A stretch of 64,000 nucleotides of DNA from Caulobacter vibrioides (lineage in GTDB: Bacteria > Pseudomonadota > Alphaproteobacteria > Caulobacterales > Caulobacteraceae), in assembly GCF_002310375.3 (NCBI RefSeq), contig NZ_CP023315.3, positions 3,162,001 to 3,226,000 of the forward strand. The letters run 5' to 3'. The position numbers and the translations under genes are program-made. Shown piece by piece: positions 29,436 to 38,787 of this stretch (its first letter is position 1; each line of letters begins with the position of its first letter). Under the pieces are notes generated by a model that was not told the DNA's origin, ran no database searches, and saw only the letters and a program-made list of their open reading frames with translations.

Positions 29436-30398
29436 CTATTGCAGGCCCGCGCGGCCGATGGCGTAAAAGCGCTCCGAGCGCTGCGTCTTCAACTCAGCCG
29501 GGCTCATGGCGGCCATGGCCTTCAGCTCGTCCTCGACCGCGTCGCCGACGGCCAGGATCGCCGCTTCGGAGTCGGAGTGGGCGCCGCCGGCGGGCTCTTC
29601 GACGATGCGGTCGACGATGCCCAGCTTGATCAGGTCCTGGGCGGTGATGCGCATCTGGGTGGCCGCATCCTTGGCCCGGGCGCCGTCGCGCCACAGGATC
29701 GAGGCCGCGCCTTCCGGCGAGATCACCGAATAGATCGAGTGCTCCAGGATCAGCACGCGGTTGGCGCCGGCCAGGGCGATCGCGCCGCCGCTGCCGCCTT
29801 CGCCGACGATGGTGGCCACCATCGGCACGCCCAGGGTCAGGCAGCGCTCGGTCGAACGGGCGATGGCCTCGGCCTGGCCGCGCTCTTCAGCCCCCAGGCC
29901 CGGATAGGCGCCGGCGGTGTCGACAAAGGTGATGACCGGCAGGTTGAAGCGCTCGGCCATGTCCATCAGGCGCACGGCCTTGCGGTAGCCCTCGGGGCGA
30001 GCCATGCCGAAATTGTGCTTCAGGCGCGTGGTCGTATCGTGGCCCTTCTCGTGGCCCATGACCACGACGGGCTGGCCACGGAACCGGCCAAGGCCGCCCA
30101 CGATCGCCTGGTCGTCGGCGAACTTGCGGTCGCCGCGCAGCTCGACGAACTCGTCGATCAGGCCGGCCACATAGTCGCGCAGGTGCGGCCGCTGCGGGTG
30201 GCGGGCGACCATAGTCTTCTGCCAAGCGTCCAGATTGGCGTAGGCCTCCTTGCGCAGCTCTTGAGCGCGGTCGCGGAGGGCCTGGATCTCGGTGTCGAAC
30301 GCGCCCGGACCGGCGGTTTCGGAGAGCCGGCTCAGCTCTTCGATCTTGCTTTCCAGGTCGGCGATGGGGCGTTCGAAATCGAGATAATGGGCGGCCAT
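29436..30398 (-). CDS. accA: Acetyl-CoA carboxylase carboxyltransferase subunit alpha
   Basis: AccA forms the carboxyltransferase with AccD and moves CO2 from biotin to acetyl-CoA in the first step of fatty acid synthesis. The 320-aa length is normal. Diagnostic stretches include the coiled N-terminal helix (SKIEELSRLSE), RPHLRDYV, GHEKGHDT, the oxyanion/crotonase signature FVDTAGAYPGLGAEERGQ and GEGGSGGAIALA. The start MAAHYLDFERP is typical. The accD partner is not in the window. Confidence 0.98.
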   Translation of the reverse strand: MAAHYLDFERPIADLESKIEELSRLSETAGPGAFDTEIQALRDRAQELRKEAYANLDAWQKTMVARHPQRPHLRDYVAGLIDEFVELRGDRKFADDQAIVGGLGRFRGQPVVVMGHEKGHDTTTRLKHNFGMARPEGYRKAVRLMDMAERFNLPVITFVDTAGAYPGLGAEERGQAEAIARSTERCLTLGVPMVATIVGEGGSGGAIALAGANRVLILEHSIYSVISPEGAASILWRDGARAKDAATQMRITAQDLIKLGIVDRIVEEPAGGAHSDSEAAILAVGDAVEDELKAMAAMSPAELKTQRSERFYAIGRAGLQ

Positions 30399-30677
30399 GG
30401 ACTCTTAACGTCGCCGTTGATGAAGGGGTGCGAACCTAGAGGCCAAATCCCCGAAGGGAAAGAGGCGAGATTCCGGCCGGGAACCGCCCTGCTGTCGCCT
30501 CGTTTTGTCCACAGGATCGATCCCCAGGTGAGTCTCGATTCAAGACTCTCCTGGTCTGGTGAATCGCGACATAGAGTCCTATGTTGTTTTGTAGCGGATC
30601 GCGGAAGCCGATCTGCATCCTTGCGGCCCCCGCCATCGAACGTGCGCGGCCCCGCCTGGTGAGAGCGGACAGTTCCC

Positions 30678-30878
30678 ATGCAGGTGTTCACATTCTTCTG
30701 TGTCGAGTCCGACGGCTCGGTTTCGCGCTTTGACGTCACGCCCTGCGCCGACGACAACGCCGCGCGTGTGCGGGCCTTCGAGCTCCTGGACATGCACCGC
30801 CGCTGTGACTTCGTGGAGGTCTGGCGCGGCGCCCAGCGGGTGTTCGACGTCCTTGCTCCGCAGGCCGTCGCCGCATAA
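30678..30878 (+). CDS. Small conserved-looking hypothetical protein
   Basis: A 66-aa frame beginning MQVFTFFCVESDGSV, with alternating strand-like and helical segments and no signal peptide or membrane span. GAGAGCGG lies about 12 bases before the ATG. Codon use matches neighbours. No family was recognised. It sits between accA and the P450 gene, 100 bases upstream of the latter on the same strand. Confidence 0.6.
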   Translation: MQVFTFFCVESDGSVSRFDVTPCADDNAARVRAFELLDMHRRCDFVEVWRGAQRVFDVLAPQAVAA

Positions 30879-30978
30879 TTCAACGTTCGATGAATTATTG
30901 CATCGCAACCTGAACGCGCCTAGGGTGCCGTTCCGGATGGAGCCCGCTGCGGGCGCCTGAAATCCGGAAGGCCGCACC

Positions 30979-32367
30979 ATGGACGCCCTTGTCCGCTCCG
31001 CGCCGTTGATCCCCCCCGCCCCCAAGGTTCACCCTCGCCCGCTCGGCGGCTCGCTCGTGGGTGAATTGCGCATCGCCCTGGAGATGGGCCGAAACTTGAT
31101 GGGGGCCTGGACCGAGGCCGACTTCGACAACCTCGTCACCCCCTATGTCTTCATGGGTCAGCCGGGGATGGTGGTCAGCGACCCCGCCGCCGCGCGCCGC
31201 ATTCTCAGTTCCCCTAACTATCTGCGCCCTGTGAAGGCGGCCCGCTCCGTGCGGCCGATCGCCGGCGATGGCCTGCTGCTGAGCGAGGGTGAGACCTGGC
31301 GACGCCAGCGCAAGAGCCTGGCCCCGGTGTTCACGCCGATGGCGGTCGAGAGTCTCCTGCCCCACTTCACCGCCGCCGGGGCCAGCCTGGTCGAGGCGCT
31401 GAGCGGCCGCGCCCGCGCCGACCTCTCCGAGGCCTTTCACCACGCCACGCTCGACGCGGTGCTCAGCGCCCTGTTCTCGCGTCGCGCCGATGCCCAGGGC
31501 GATCAGCTTGCCCATAAGGTGCGGCGCTACATGGAGGGTCCGGCCCACTTCAACCTGATGGACTTCGTCAGTCGCGGCGCCGATGATCTGACCTTTCTCG
31601 ATTTTGAGCGACGGCGGCAGGGCGCAGCCTGGTTCCAGGCGGTGGAGCACCTGATCGCCGAGCGGCGAGCCCATCCTCACGCCGAGGCGCGCGATCTTCT
31701 GGACCGCCTGCTGGCCGCACGCGACGAAGACGGCGCCCCCCTGTCCAATCATGAGATCCGCGACCAGTGCGGGACGATGCTGGTGGCGGGCTTTGAGACG
31801 ACGTCTCGCCTGCTGTTCTGGGCGACCTATCTGCTGGCCCTGGATCCGGCGACCCAGGACAGGCTCCGGGCCGAGGTGCTGGCCGCGCCGGCCGGCGACG
31901 TGCGGGCGCTGGACGATCTGCAGGCCTGGCCGCTGATGCGTTCGGTGCTGTTCGAGACCTTGAGGCTTTATCCCACCGCGCCGTTACTGGCCCGAGAGGC
32001 GATCGGGCCCGACACGGTCATGGATCATCCGGTGGTTCCGGGCCAGATCGTCACCATCAGCCCCTGGCTGATCCACCGCCATCGCCAGCTGTGGGACGCC
32101 CCGACCGCCTTCGTCCCCGACCGCTTCATCGACCAGCCCCATCCCTGGGGGATCGACGCCTTCCTGCCGTTCGGGGCCGGGCCGCGCGTCTGTATCGGCG
32201 CCAGCTTCGCCCTGGCCGAGGCGCAGATCGTGCTGGCCAGTCTGCTGGAGCGGTTCGAGATCGGCCTGGCCAGCGACCGCCCGGTGATCCCGATCGCCTC
32301 GATCACCCTGGGTCCCGACCACACGCCGGACTTCACCCTGACGCCGGTCACGCAAGCGCGGCCTTGA
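30979..32367 (+). CDS. Cytochrome P450
   Basis: The 462-aa protein has the I-helix AGFETT motif (about 270-275), ExxR in ETLR (326-329), and the haem-binding loop FGAGPRVCIG with Cys405 as thiolate ligand. The PERF-like region is DRFID. A long N-terminal stretch lacks a membrane anchor, so it is soluble. No ferredoxin, ferredoxin reductase or fused reductase domain is nearby, so electrons must come from elsewhere. The organisation resembles the CYP102-like or fatty-acid hydroxylase group more than steroid-type bacterial P450s, but the substrate is not predictable. Confidence 0.95.
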   Translation: MDALVRSAPLIPPAPKVHPRPLGGSLVGELRIALEMGRNLMGAWTEADFDNLVTPYVFMGQPGMVVSDPAAARRILSSPNYLRPVKAARSVRPIAGDGLLLSEGETWRRQRKSLAPVFTPMAVESLLPHFTAAGASLVEALSGRARADLSEAFHHATLDAVLSALFSRRADAQGDQLAHKVRRYMEGPAHFNLMDFVSRGADDLTFLDFERRRQGAAWFQAVEHLIAERRAHPHAEARDLLDRLLAARDEDGAPLSNHEIRDQCGTMLVAGFETTSRLLFWATYLLALDPATQDRLRAEVLAAPAGDVRALDDLQAWPLMRSVLFETLRLYPTAPLLAREAIGPDTVMDHPVVPGQIVTISPWLIHRHRQLWDAPTAFVPDRFIDQPHPWGIDAFLPFGAGPRVCIGASFALAEAQIVLASLLERFEIGLASDRPVIPIASITLGPDHTPDFTLTPVTQARP

Positions 32368-32417
32368 ACGGCGGACGCCGAAGCGCCAGCTTCAGCGCTC
32401 CATTGAAGGATCCGCCG

Positions 32418-32840
32418 ATGACCGAGACCCCCACCCGCCCGTTCGCCACCGCCACCGACAGCGGCCATGGCGGCCTGCAGACCTTCGTGACGGCGGGCCC
32501 CGCGACCATCGTCGCCGACCTGTCGGTCGCCTCGGGCGGCCTGGACCTTGGTCCCGATCCGCATGAGCTGGTCGCCGCGGGCCTGGCGGCCTGCACCACC
32601 ATGACCCTGCGCCTCTACGCCAACCAGAAGGGCTGGGACATCAGCGGCCTGCACGTCGAGGTGTTCTCGTCGTTCGACAAGGACGCCACGCCGCATGAGC
32701 GCTTCGAGCGGGTGATCACGCTGGAAGGCGACCTCACCGACGAACAGCGCGAGCGCCTGTTCCAGATCGCCGAGAAATGCCCGATCCACAAGCTGCTGAC
32801 GGCGGGCGCGAAGGTGGTGACGACGGTGGCGGGGAACTAG
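32418..32840 (+). CDS. OsmC/Ohr family protein
   Basis: The 140-aa protein contains the OsmC-like fold: LGPDPHELVAAGLAACTTMTLRLYA with the first redox Cys (CTTM), a beta-alpha-beta core and the second Cys in EKCPIHKLL. Family members reduce organic hydroperoxides using the two-Cys pair. The start at 32418 follows AAGGA about 9 bases upstream. It lies 50 bases after the P450 stop on the same strand, possibly co-transcribed. It is followed by a double-hairpin spacer. Confidence 0.9.
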   Translation: MTETPTRPFATATDSGHGGLQTFVTAGPATIVADLSVASGGLDLGPDPHELVAAGLAACTTMTLRLYANQKGWDISGLHVEVFSSFDKDATPHERFERVITLEGDLTDEQRERLFQIAEKCPIHKLLTAGAKVVTTVAGN

Positions 32841-32850
32841 CCGAAGACGG

Positions 32851-32971
32851 AAATCCTCCCCCTAGCGGGGGAGGTGTCGGCTCGAAGAGACGACGGAGGG
32901 GGAAGAGGCAAGGTCAGCAGGACTTCCCCCTCCGGCGCTTCGCGCCACCTCCCCCGCTGGGGGGAGGATTT
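32851..32971. repeat. Intergenic double-hairpin element (CCTCCCC type)
   Basis: Begins AATCCTCCCCCTAGCGGGGGAGG and ends CCTCCCCCGCTGGGGGGAGGATT, with GGAGGGGGAAG and CTTCCCCCTCC inside. Same family as 14868-14992 and 35217-35332. It separates convergent genes and may act as a bidirectional terminator. Confidence 0.85.
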
Positions 32972-32976
32972 AGGAC

Positions 32977-34026
32977 TCACAGCCCATAAAGCGCCGCATA
33001 CTCCGCATCCTTGCCCGCAATCTGCCGCGCGCAATCGACCATCACCTTGGCCTGTTTCCAGGTCGCGTCGTCCTGCATCTTGCCGTCGATCATCGCCACG
33101 CCCGTCCCATCCGGCATGGCCTCCAGGATCTTGCGGGCGAAGGCGACCTCGGCGGGGTCCGGGCTGAACACGCGCTTGGCGATCTCGATCTGGCTGGGGT
33201 GCAGGCTCCAGGCGCCGGCGCAGCCCATGAGGAAGGCGTTGCGGAACTGCTGCTCGCAGGCCACCGGATCGTCGATCGCCCCGAACGGACCGTAGAAAGG
33301 CTTGATGCCGTGGGCCGCGCAGGCGTCGACCATCTTGGCGAAGGTGTAGTGCCAGAGGTCCTGCTGAACGCTGACCCGCGCAGAACCATCCGCATGCGGA
33401 TCTTCGATGACGCGATAGCCCGGATGACCCCCGCCCACGCGGGTCGTCTTCATGGCGCGGCTGGCGGCCAGGTCGGCCGGACCCAGCGAAATCCCCTGCA
33501 TGCGCGGGCTGGCCGCCGCAATGGCCTCGACGTTCATCACGCCTTCGGCCGTCTCGAGGATCGCGTGCAGCAGGATCGGCCGGGTGACGCCGTGCTTGGC
33601 CTCCAGCGAGGCCAAGAGCTGGTCCATATAGAAGATGTCCCACGGCCCCTCGACCTTGGGCACCATTATAACGTCGATCTTGTCGCCGGCCTTCTCGACG
33701 ATGGTGGCGATCTCGTCCAGGTGCCAGGGCGAGTTCAGGCAGTTGATCCGCGTCCAGAAGCCGACGCCCAGGGCCTTGAAGTCGACCTCGCGCGACATGG
33801 CCACCAGGCCCGCCAGGGCCGCGCCCTTCGCGTCGGCTGGGATGGCGTCTTCCAGATTGGCCAGGATCACGTCCACCGTCGGCGCGATCTCGGGCAGCTT
33901 GGCGCGCACCTTCTCCAGGTGCGGCGGCACGAAGTGGATCATCCGCTCCACGCGGGCGGGCAACTCGCGGTAGGGCGTCGGCGCGCCGATGGCCAAGGGT
34001 TTGAAAAAGCCGCGCGGCGTCTTCAT
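32977..34026 (-). CDS. HpcH/HpaI aldolase family; malyl-CoA or beta-methylmalyl-CoA lyase-like
   Basis: A 349-aa TIM-barrel protein of the CitE/HpcH class. It shows the [10 protein letters not shown] start, [13 protein letters not shown] (Mg-site acidic loop), [25 protein letters not shown] with the metal-binding Glu, [12 protein letters not shown] and [10 protein letters not shown]. The size and HFVPPH N-terminus favour malyl-CoA or beta-methylmalyl-CoA lyase (glyoxylate plus acetyl- or propionyl-CoA, ethylmalonyl-CoA pathway) over citrate lyase. No other pathway gene is adjacent. Start MKTPRGF is preceded by GGGGAG. Confidence 0.87.
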   Translation of the reverse strand: MKTPRGFFKPLAIGAPTPYRELPARVERMIHFVPPHLEKVRAKLPEIAPTVDVILANLEDAIPADAKGAALAGLVAMSREVDFKALGVGFWTRINCLNSPWHLDEIATIVEKAGDKIDVIMVPKVEGPWDIFYMDQLLASLEAKHGVTRPILLHAILETAEGVMNVEAIAAASPRMQGISLGPADLAASRAMKTTRVGGGHPGYRVIEDPHADGSARVSVQQDLWHYTFAKMVDACAAHGIKPFYGPFGAIDDPVACEQQFRNAFLMGCAGAWSLHPSQIEIAKRVFSPDPAEVAFARKILEAMPDGTGVAMIDGKMQDDATWKQAKVMVDCARQIAGKDAEYAALYGL

Positions 34027-34113
34027 GCCGGTCACTCCCCGCTTCGTCTCCTTCACGAGGAGATCATTTCGCAATTGCGAGAACCATGCGGCGACGCAAA
34101 AACGGCGTCAAGC

Positions 34114-35142
34114 TTATCGTCGTTCAGGCGGCGGCGGCGGGACCTTCGGCGCTTCCTCGGGATCTTCCCGCTCAAGATCGGCGGCGGCGTCGTTGCTGGA
34201 GCCCAGCGGGGCGGTCTTGGACGCCTTGCGGCGGCGCGCGGCGGGCTCCAGGCGCAGGCTGGCCATCGCCTCCTCGCCCTCCTCGCCGAACAGGCCCCGC
34301 AGGCGGATGTCGCGCTGCGGATAGGGGATCTCGATCCCCGCCCCGCGCAGCGCATCGTCGATCAGCCAGGTATAGGCCGCGAAGATCGCCGCCGGACGCC
34401 GCACGGCCTCGACGGTGGGCCAGACCACCAGCTCGAACTTCAAGCTGCTCTCGCCATAGCCGACCAGCCAGACCTGGGCGCGGCGGGTGGCGTCGTCGGG
34501 CGAGGTGAAGGGGGCGGCCTTGGCGGCCTTCAGCACCGCCTCGCGCACCCTTTCCTTGTCGGTCCCAAAGGCGGTGACGAACGGCACCCGCAGGCGGCGA
34601 TTGGTGCCGCGCAGGGTCCAGTTGATCACCTGGTCGTTCACCAGCACCGAGTTGGGCACGATGATGTCGGTGCTGTCATTGGTGCGGATGCGGGTGGCGC
34701 GCGGGCCGATCTCGTGCACCACGCCGCGCCCGCCATTGGGCAGCTCGACAAAGTCGCCCACCGCCACCAGGCGCTCGAACACCAAGGAAACGCCAGAAGC
34801 GAAGTCCTTGATCACCCCCTGCAGGCCAAGGCCGACCCCGACGCCCAGGGCGCCGGCGAACACCGTCAGCGAGGTCAGGTCCAGGCCCATGGTCGAGAGA
34901 CCCGCCATAACGCCAACCACCACCAGCGTGTAGCCGGCGACCTTCTCGACGATGTACAGCGAGGCGGCGTTGCCCCCGGCCCTGGCCCGCAAGCGCCGCA
35001 GCCCCGCCGACGTCAGCCGCGCGGCGAACAGCGCCGCCAGCACGATGAGCAGCCCCGCCGCCAGACTCCCCACCGTCACCGACGCCTTGCCCAGCTTCAG
35101 GAGCTCGAAGGAATCGAGGGTGTGGAGGGGGTTATCGGTCAT
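34114..35142 (-). CDS. MscS-family mechanosensitive channel
   Basis: The 342-aa protein has three or so N-terminal membrane segments, a Gly/Ala-rich pore helix (LTVFAGALGVGVGLGLQGVIKDFASGVSLVFE), then the beta domain (VGDFVELP, GVVHEIGPRATRIRTND, IIVPNSVLVNDQVINW) and alpha-beta carboxy domain. The final 45 residues are charged and Pro-rich (APKVPPPPPERR). It should release solutes on hypo-osmotic shock. It is followed on the same strand by the HpcH/HpaI lyase gene, 87 bases away. Confidence 0.93.
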   Translation of the reverse strand: MTDNPLHTLDSFELLKLGKASVTVGSLAAGLLIVLAALFAARLTSAGLRRLRARAGGNAASLYIVEKVAGYTLVVVGVMAGLSTMGLDLTSLTVFAGALGVGVGLGLQGVIKDFASGVSLVFERLVAVGDFVELPNGGRGVVHEIGPRATRIRTNDSTDIIVPNSVLVNDQVINWTLRGTNRRLRVPFVTAFGTDKERVREAVLKAAKAAPFTSPDDATRRAQVWLVGYGESSLKFELVVWPTVEAVRRPAAIFAAYTWLIDDALRGAGIEIPYPQRDIRLRGLFGEEGEEAMASLRLEPAARRRKASKTAPLGSSNDAAADLEREDPEEAPKVPPPPPERR

Positions 35143-35216
35143 GGGGTTGAGTGTGGGGGCAGGCGACGCTGTGGATCAAGGGCGGGCTTGGGATGGGCTG
35201 CGGAGGGGTGCGCCCC

Positions 35217-35332
35217 AATCCTCCCCCTAGCGGGGGAGGTGTCGGCAAAGCCGACGGAGGGGGAAGTTGGGCAAGCTCAGAGTGTCTTCCCCCTCCGGCC
35301 TTCGGCCTCCTCCCCCCTGGGGGGAGGATTTG
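35217..35332. repeat. Intergenic double-hairpin element (CCTCCCC type)
   Basis: AATCCTCCCCCTAGCGGGGG at the left end and CCTCCCCCCTGGGGGGAGGATT at the right end, with GGAGGGGGAAG and CTTCCCCCTCCGG inside. It lies in the gap between two leftward genes (aldo/keto reductase and MscS). Confidence 0.8.
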
Positions 35333-35382
35333 CGTCTTCGGCGCCTACGTCCGCTCAAGATCGCAAGCGGCTTTCAGCCCCC

Positions 35383-36396
<1,014 letters not shown>

Positions 36397-36566
36397 CTAT
36401 TCGCATCATGCGCGGCGGGAGCGTCCGCCGGCGGGTCAAAGATGGGCCGCGAGCGGGCGGATCGACAGGTCCACGCGCACCGATGTGGAGCATTAGGCAA
36501 TCATTCCGGCCCCGGCGACAATCACCCTTGGCGCGCCCCGTCGTTTGGGCCGCGCGCCCCGGTCGC

Positions 36567-36755
36567 GGCGGCGAGGAGAGCCCGTGCGGCTGGTTGAAGG
36601 ACCGGTTTGGCCTGTCCTGGCAGGTCACCCCGCGCCAGTTGATCGAGATGACCACCAGCCCTGACCGCGCCGCCGCCGGCCGCGCCCTTCAGGCGATGAT
36701 GGGGATGAAGAAGATCAATATCGCAGCGATGCGCGCGGCGTTCGAGGGGCGGTAG
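36567..36755 (+). pseudogene. C-terminal remnant of a PhnB-like (VOC) protein
   Basis: The frame from GGEESPCGWLKDRFGLSWQV to its TAG at 36753-36755 matches the C-terminal third of 3-demethylubiquinone methyltransferase-like VOC proteins, including PRQLIEM and the closing MKKINIAA. The part upstream in the same frame (from 36408) is Arg-rich and unlike the family, so the N-terminal half is missing. I read it as a gene remnant. Confidence 0.65.
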
Positions 36756-36757
36756 CC

Positions 36758-37498
36758 CTAGGCCGCCAGCGTCATCAGGCTGCCGGGCGGCATGTCGCGG
36801 CGGACCTGCTGATCCAGGTCCTCGGTCATCTCGTCGAGCTCTTTGAGACCGTCCTCGGCTTCCTTGACCTCGTCGGAACGCTCGAACTTGCCCGGCTGGG
36901 TCAGGATGCCCTTGGTCTTGGCGGTCTGAAGCTCTTCCCGCAGCGAGCGGCTGATCTCGCGGGTCATCTTGATGAAGTCCTGGTCGCCCGCGGCCTCCAT
37001 CTTGGCCTCGTCCTCGATCTTGCTGCGCTGGGCGGCCGCGCCCTCGGGGTCGGTCGCGGCGTCGGGCAGGTTGGCGAAGTCCTGGGCGTAGAGCTCGCCG
37101 GCTTCCTTAGCGGCCTTGCCATAGTCCTTGACGGCCGCCTTCAGCTCCTTGGCCGCGGCGGCCAGGGCCTTGGCCATGGCCTTGGGATCGTTGGCGTAGA
37201 TCTTCTTCAGCAGCTTCAGCCGTTCCACCACCTGCTGCAGCTTGGCCTTGGCGCGGCCCTTGGCGTCGCCGATGGCGTTTTTCTTGCCCAGCCGCATCTC
37301 TTTCTTGAGCTTGGCCAGCGCCTCGGCGGCCTCGGCGGCCTTGCGGGCCTCGGGCGAGTTGGCCGCCGGCGTCGCGGCTGCGGACACCGGCTTGGCCAGC
37401 GCGATCGCCGGCTCGCCCTTCGCGTTCTTGGCATAGGCCATCAGCGCCATAGCGCCCGCCCGCCCGGTCACCGTCACCATCGGCCTTCCAGCCTCCAT
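36758..37498 (-). CDS. Helical Ala/Lys-rich hypothetical protein
   Basis: A 246-aa product composed almost wholly of Ala, Lys, Glu and Leu, with predicted long coiled helices (about 45-165 and 175-235) and no membrane span. A basic stretch (KAKLQQVVERLKLLKK) could bind nucleic acid, but no known family was recognised. GGAG precedes the first ATG; a second ATG seven codons on is possible. Neighbours give no hint of function. Confidence 0.7.
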   Translation of the reverse strand: MEAGRPMVTVTGRAGAMALMAYAKNAKGEPAIALAKPVSAAATPAANSPEARKAAEAAEALAKLKKEMRLGKKNAIGDAKGRAKAKLQQVVERLKLLKKIYANDPKAMAKALAAAAKELKAAVKDYGKAAKEAGELYAQDFANLPDAATDPEGAAAQRSKIEDEAKMEAAGDQDFIKMTREISRSLREELQTAKTKGILTQPGKFERSDEVKEAEDGLKELDEMTEDLDQQVRRDMPPGSLMTLAA

Positions 37499-37548
37499 CG
37501 GCGGTTCTCCGCCTGTCTGGAGGCCAATCCTAGCAGGCCAAGGTTAAG

Positions 37549-37770
37549 TTAGGCCTTCTTGACGAACTCGGTGCGGAGAACCAGGCCACGGACCTTGTCG
37601 ACATTGGCTTCGATCTCGTCGGGGTCGCCGGTCAGACGGATCTTCTTGACCACCGTGCCACGCTTCAGAGTCACGCCGCCCGAGCCCTTGACCTTGAGGT
37701 CCTTGATCAGGGTGACGGTGTCGCCGTCGGCCAGCAGGGTTCCGTTGGAGTCGCGGGTTTCTTCGGACAT
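37549..37770 (-). CDS. PhnA-domain (YjdM-like) small protein
   Basis: The 73-aa protein contains the complete PhnA C-terminal beta-domain: DSNGTLLADGDTVTLIKDLKVKGSG, LKRGTVVKKIRLTGD, VLRTEFVKK. Full-length YjdM/PhnA proteins (about 110 aa) begin with a zinc ribbon, which is absent here; short forms are common in alphaproteobacteria. Despite the name the family is not known to cleave phosphonates. AAAGG precedes the start at 37770. Confidence 0.88.
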   Translation of the reverse strand: MSEETRDSNGTLLADGDTVTLIKDLKVKGSGGVTLKRGTVVKKIRLTGDPDEIEANVDKVRGLVLRTEFVKKA

Positions 37771-37869
37771 GGCGGGCCTTTCAGGATGGGGCGGCCAGAG
37801 GGGCAAACCCGCAAATTTCGTGGGGGCTTTCCTAAGCTTTGGCCGGGTGGCGCGTCAATGCCGCCGGCC

Positions 37870-38787
37870 CTACCCCTTCTTGCGCCCAAGCGGATGCTTG
37901 GTCTGGACGATGTGCGCCAGGTGCTCGCCCGCCACGTGGGTGTAGATCTGGGTGGTGGCGATGTCGGCGTGGCCCAGCAGGGTCTGGATCACCCGCAGGT
38001 CGGCGCCCCCTTCCAGCAAGTGGGTGGCGAAGGCGTGGCGCAAGACGTGGGGGCTGACCATCTGGCGGTCGATGCCGGCGGCGATGGCGGCGTCTTCCAG
38101 CAATTGCCCCACCCGGCGCGGGGTCAGACGCCCCGTCGCGCCGCGCGAGGGGAACAGCCATGGACTGTCCTTCTGCCCCTTGGGCAGGAAGGCCGGACGT
38201 GCTTCCAGATAAGCCTTCACCGCCGCCCGGGCCGCATCGTTCAGGGGCGCCAGCCGCTCCTTGCCGCCCTTGCCCTTGACGATCAGATAGGCCGGATCGC
38301 GCGCCAGGGCCAAGAGCGGCAGGGCCAGCAGCTCGGAGATCCGCAGGCCCGAGGCGTAGATCAGCTCGATCATGCAGGCCAGACGCAGGCCCTGGGCGCT
38401 ATCCTTGGCGATGGCGGCGGCCAGCAGGCGCTCGATCTCGTCGCGCTCCAGCACCTTGGGCAGGGGCCGGCCGGCCTTGGGCGCGGCGACGCGGCGGGAG
38501 GGATCGTCCGTCCGCCAGCCCTCGCCCAGCACGAAGCGGTAGAACTGCCGCACGGCCGAGCGACGGCGGGCGGCCGTGGCCGGCGACAGGCCGCGCGCGC
38601 CGAGGTCCTGGAAATAGGCCTCGATGGTCTCAGCGTCGGCGTCGTGCAGGTCGTGGCCGGAGGCCCCGAGGAACGCGCGGGCGTCCTCCAGGTCCTTGCC
38701 ATAGGCGGTCAGGGTGTTACGGGCGGCCGCGCGCTCGACCGCCATCATCTCCAGAAAGGCGTCGGCCCAGGCCTCGCCCTGGCTCAT
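37870..38787 (-). CDS. xerD: Tyrosine recombinase XerD
   Basis: XerD resolves chromosome dimers at dif with XerC under control of FtsK. The 305-aa protein has the N-terminal SAM-like core-binding domain (residues 1-95) and a catalytic domain with Arg149 (SGLRISEL), Lys173-Lys176 (KGKGGKER), His247-Arg250 (HVLRH), His273 (LGHAD) and nucleophile Tyr282 (TQIYTH). Length and motifs are those of a housekeeping Xer protein rather than a phage integrase. The start ATG overlaps the stop of the upstream exported-protein gene by 4 bases, so the two are translationally coupled. Confidence 0.95.
   Translation of the reverse strand: MSQGEAWADAFLEMMAVERAAARNTLTAYGKDLEDARAFLGASGHDLHDADAETIEAYFQDLGARGLSPATAARRRSAVRQFYRFVLGEGWRTDDPSRRVAAPKAGRPLPKVLERDEIERLLAAAIAKDSAQGLRLACMIELIYASGLRISELLALPLLALARDPAYLIVKGKGGKERLAPLNDAARAAVKAYLEARPAFLPKGQKDSPWLFPSRGATGRLTPRRVGQLLEDAAIAAGIDRQMVSPHVLRHAFATHLLEGGADLRVIQTLLGHADIATTQIYTHVAGEHLAHIVQTKHPLGRKKG

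Noticed and set aside
37870..38787. Tyrosine recombinase as a sign of an integrated element
   Set aside because: Motifs, length and coupling to a chromosomal gene fit housekeeping XerD; no attachment repeats or phage genes nearby.
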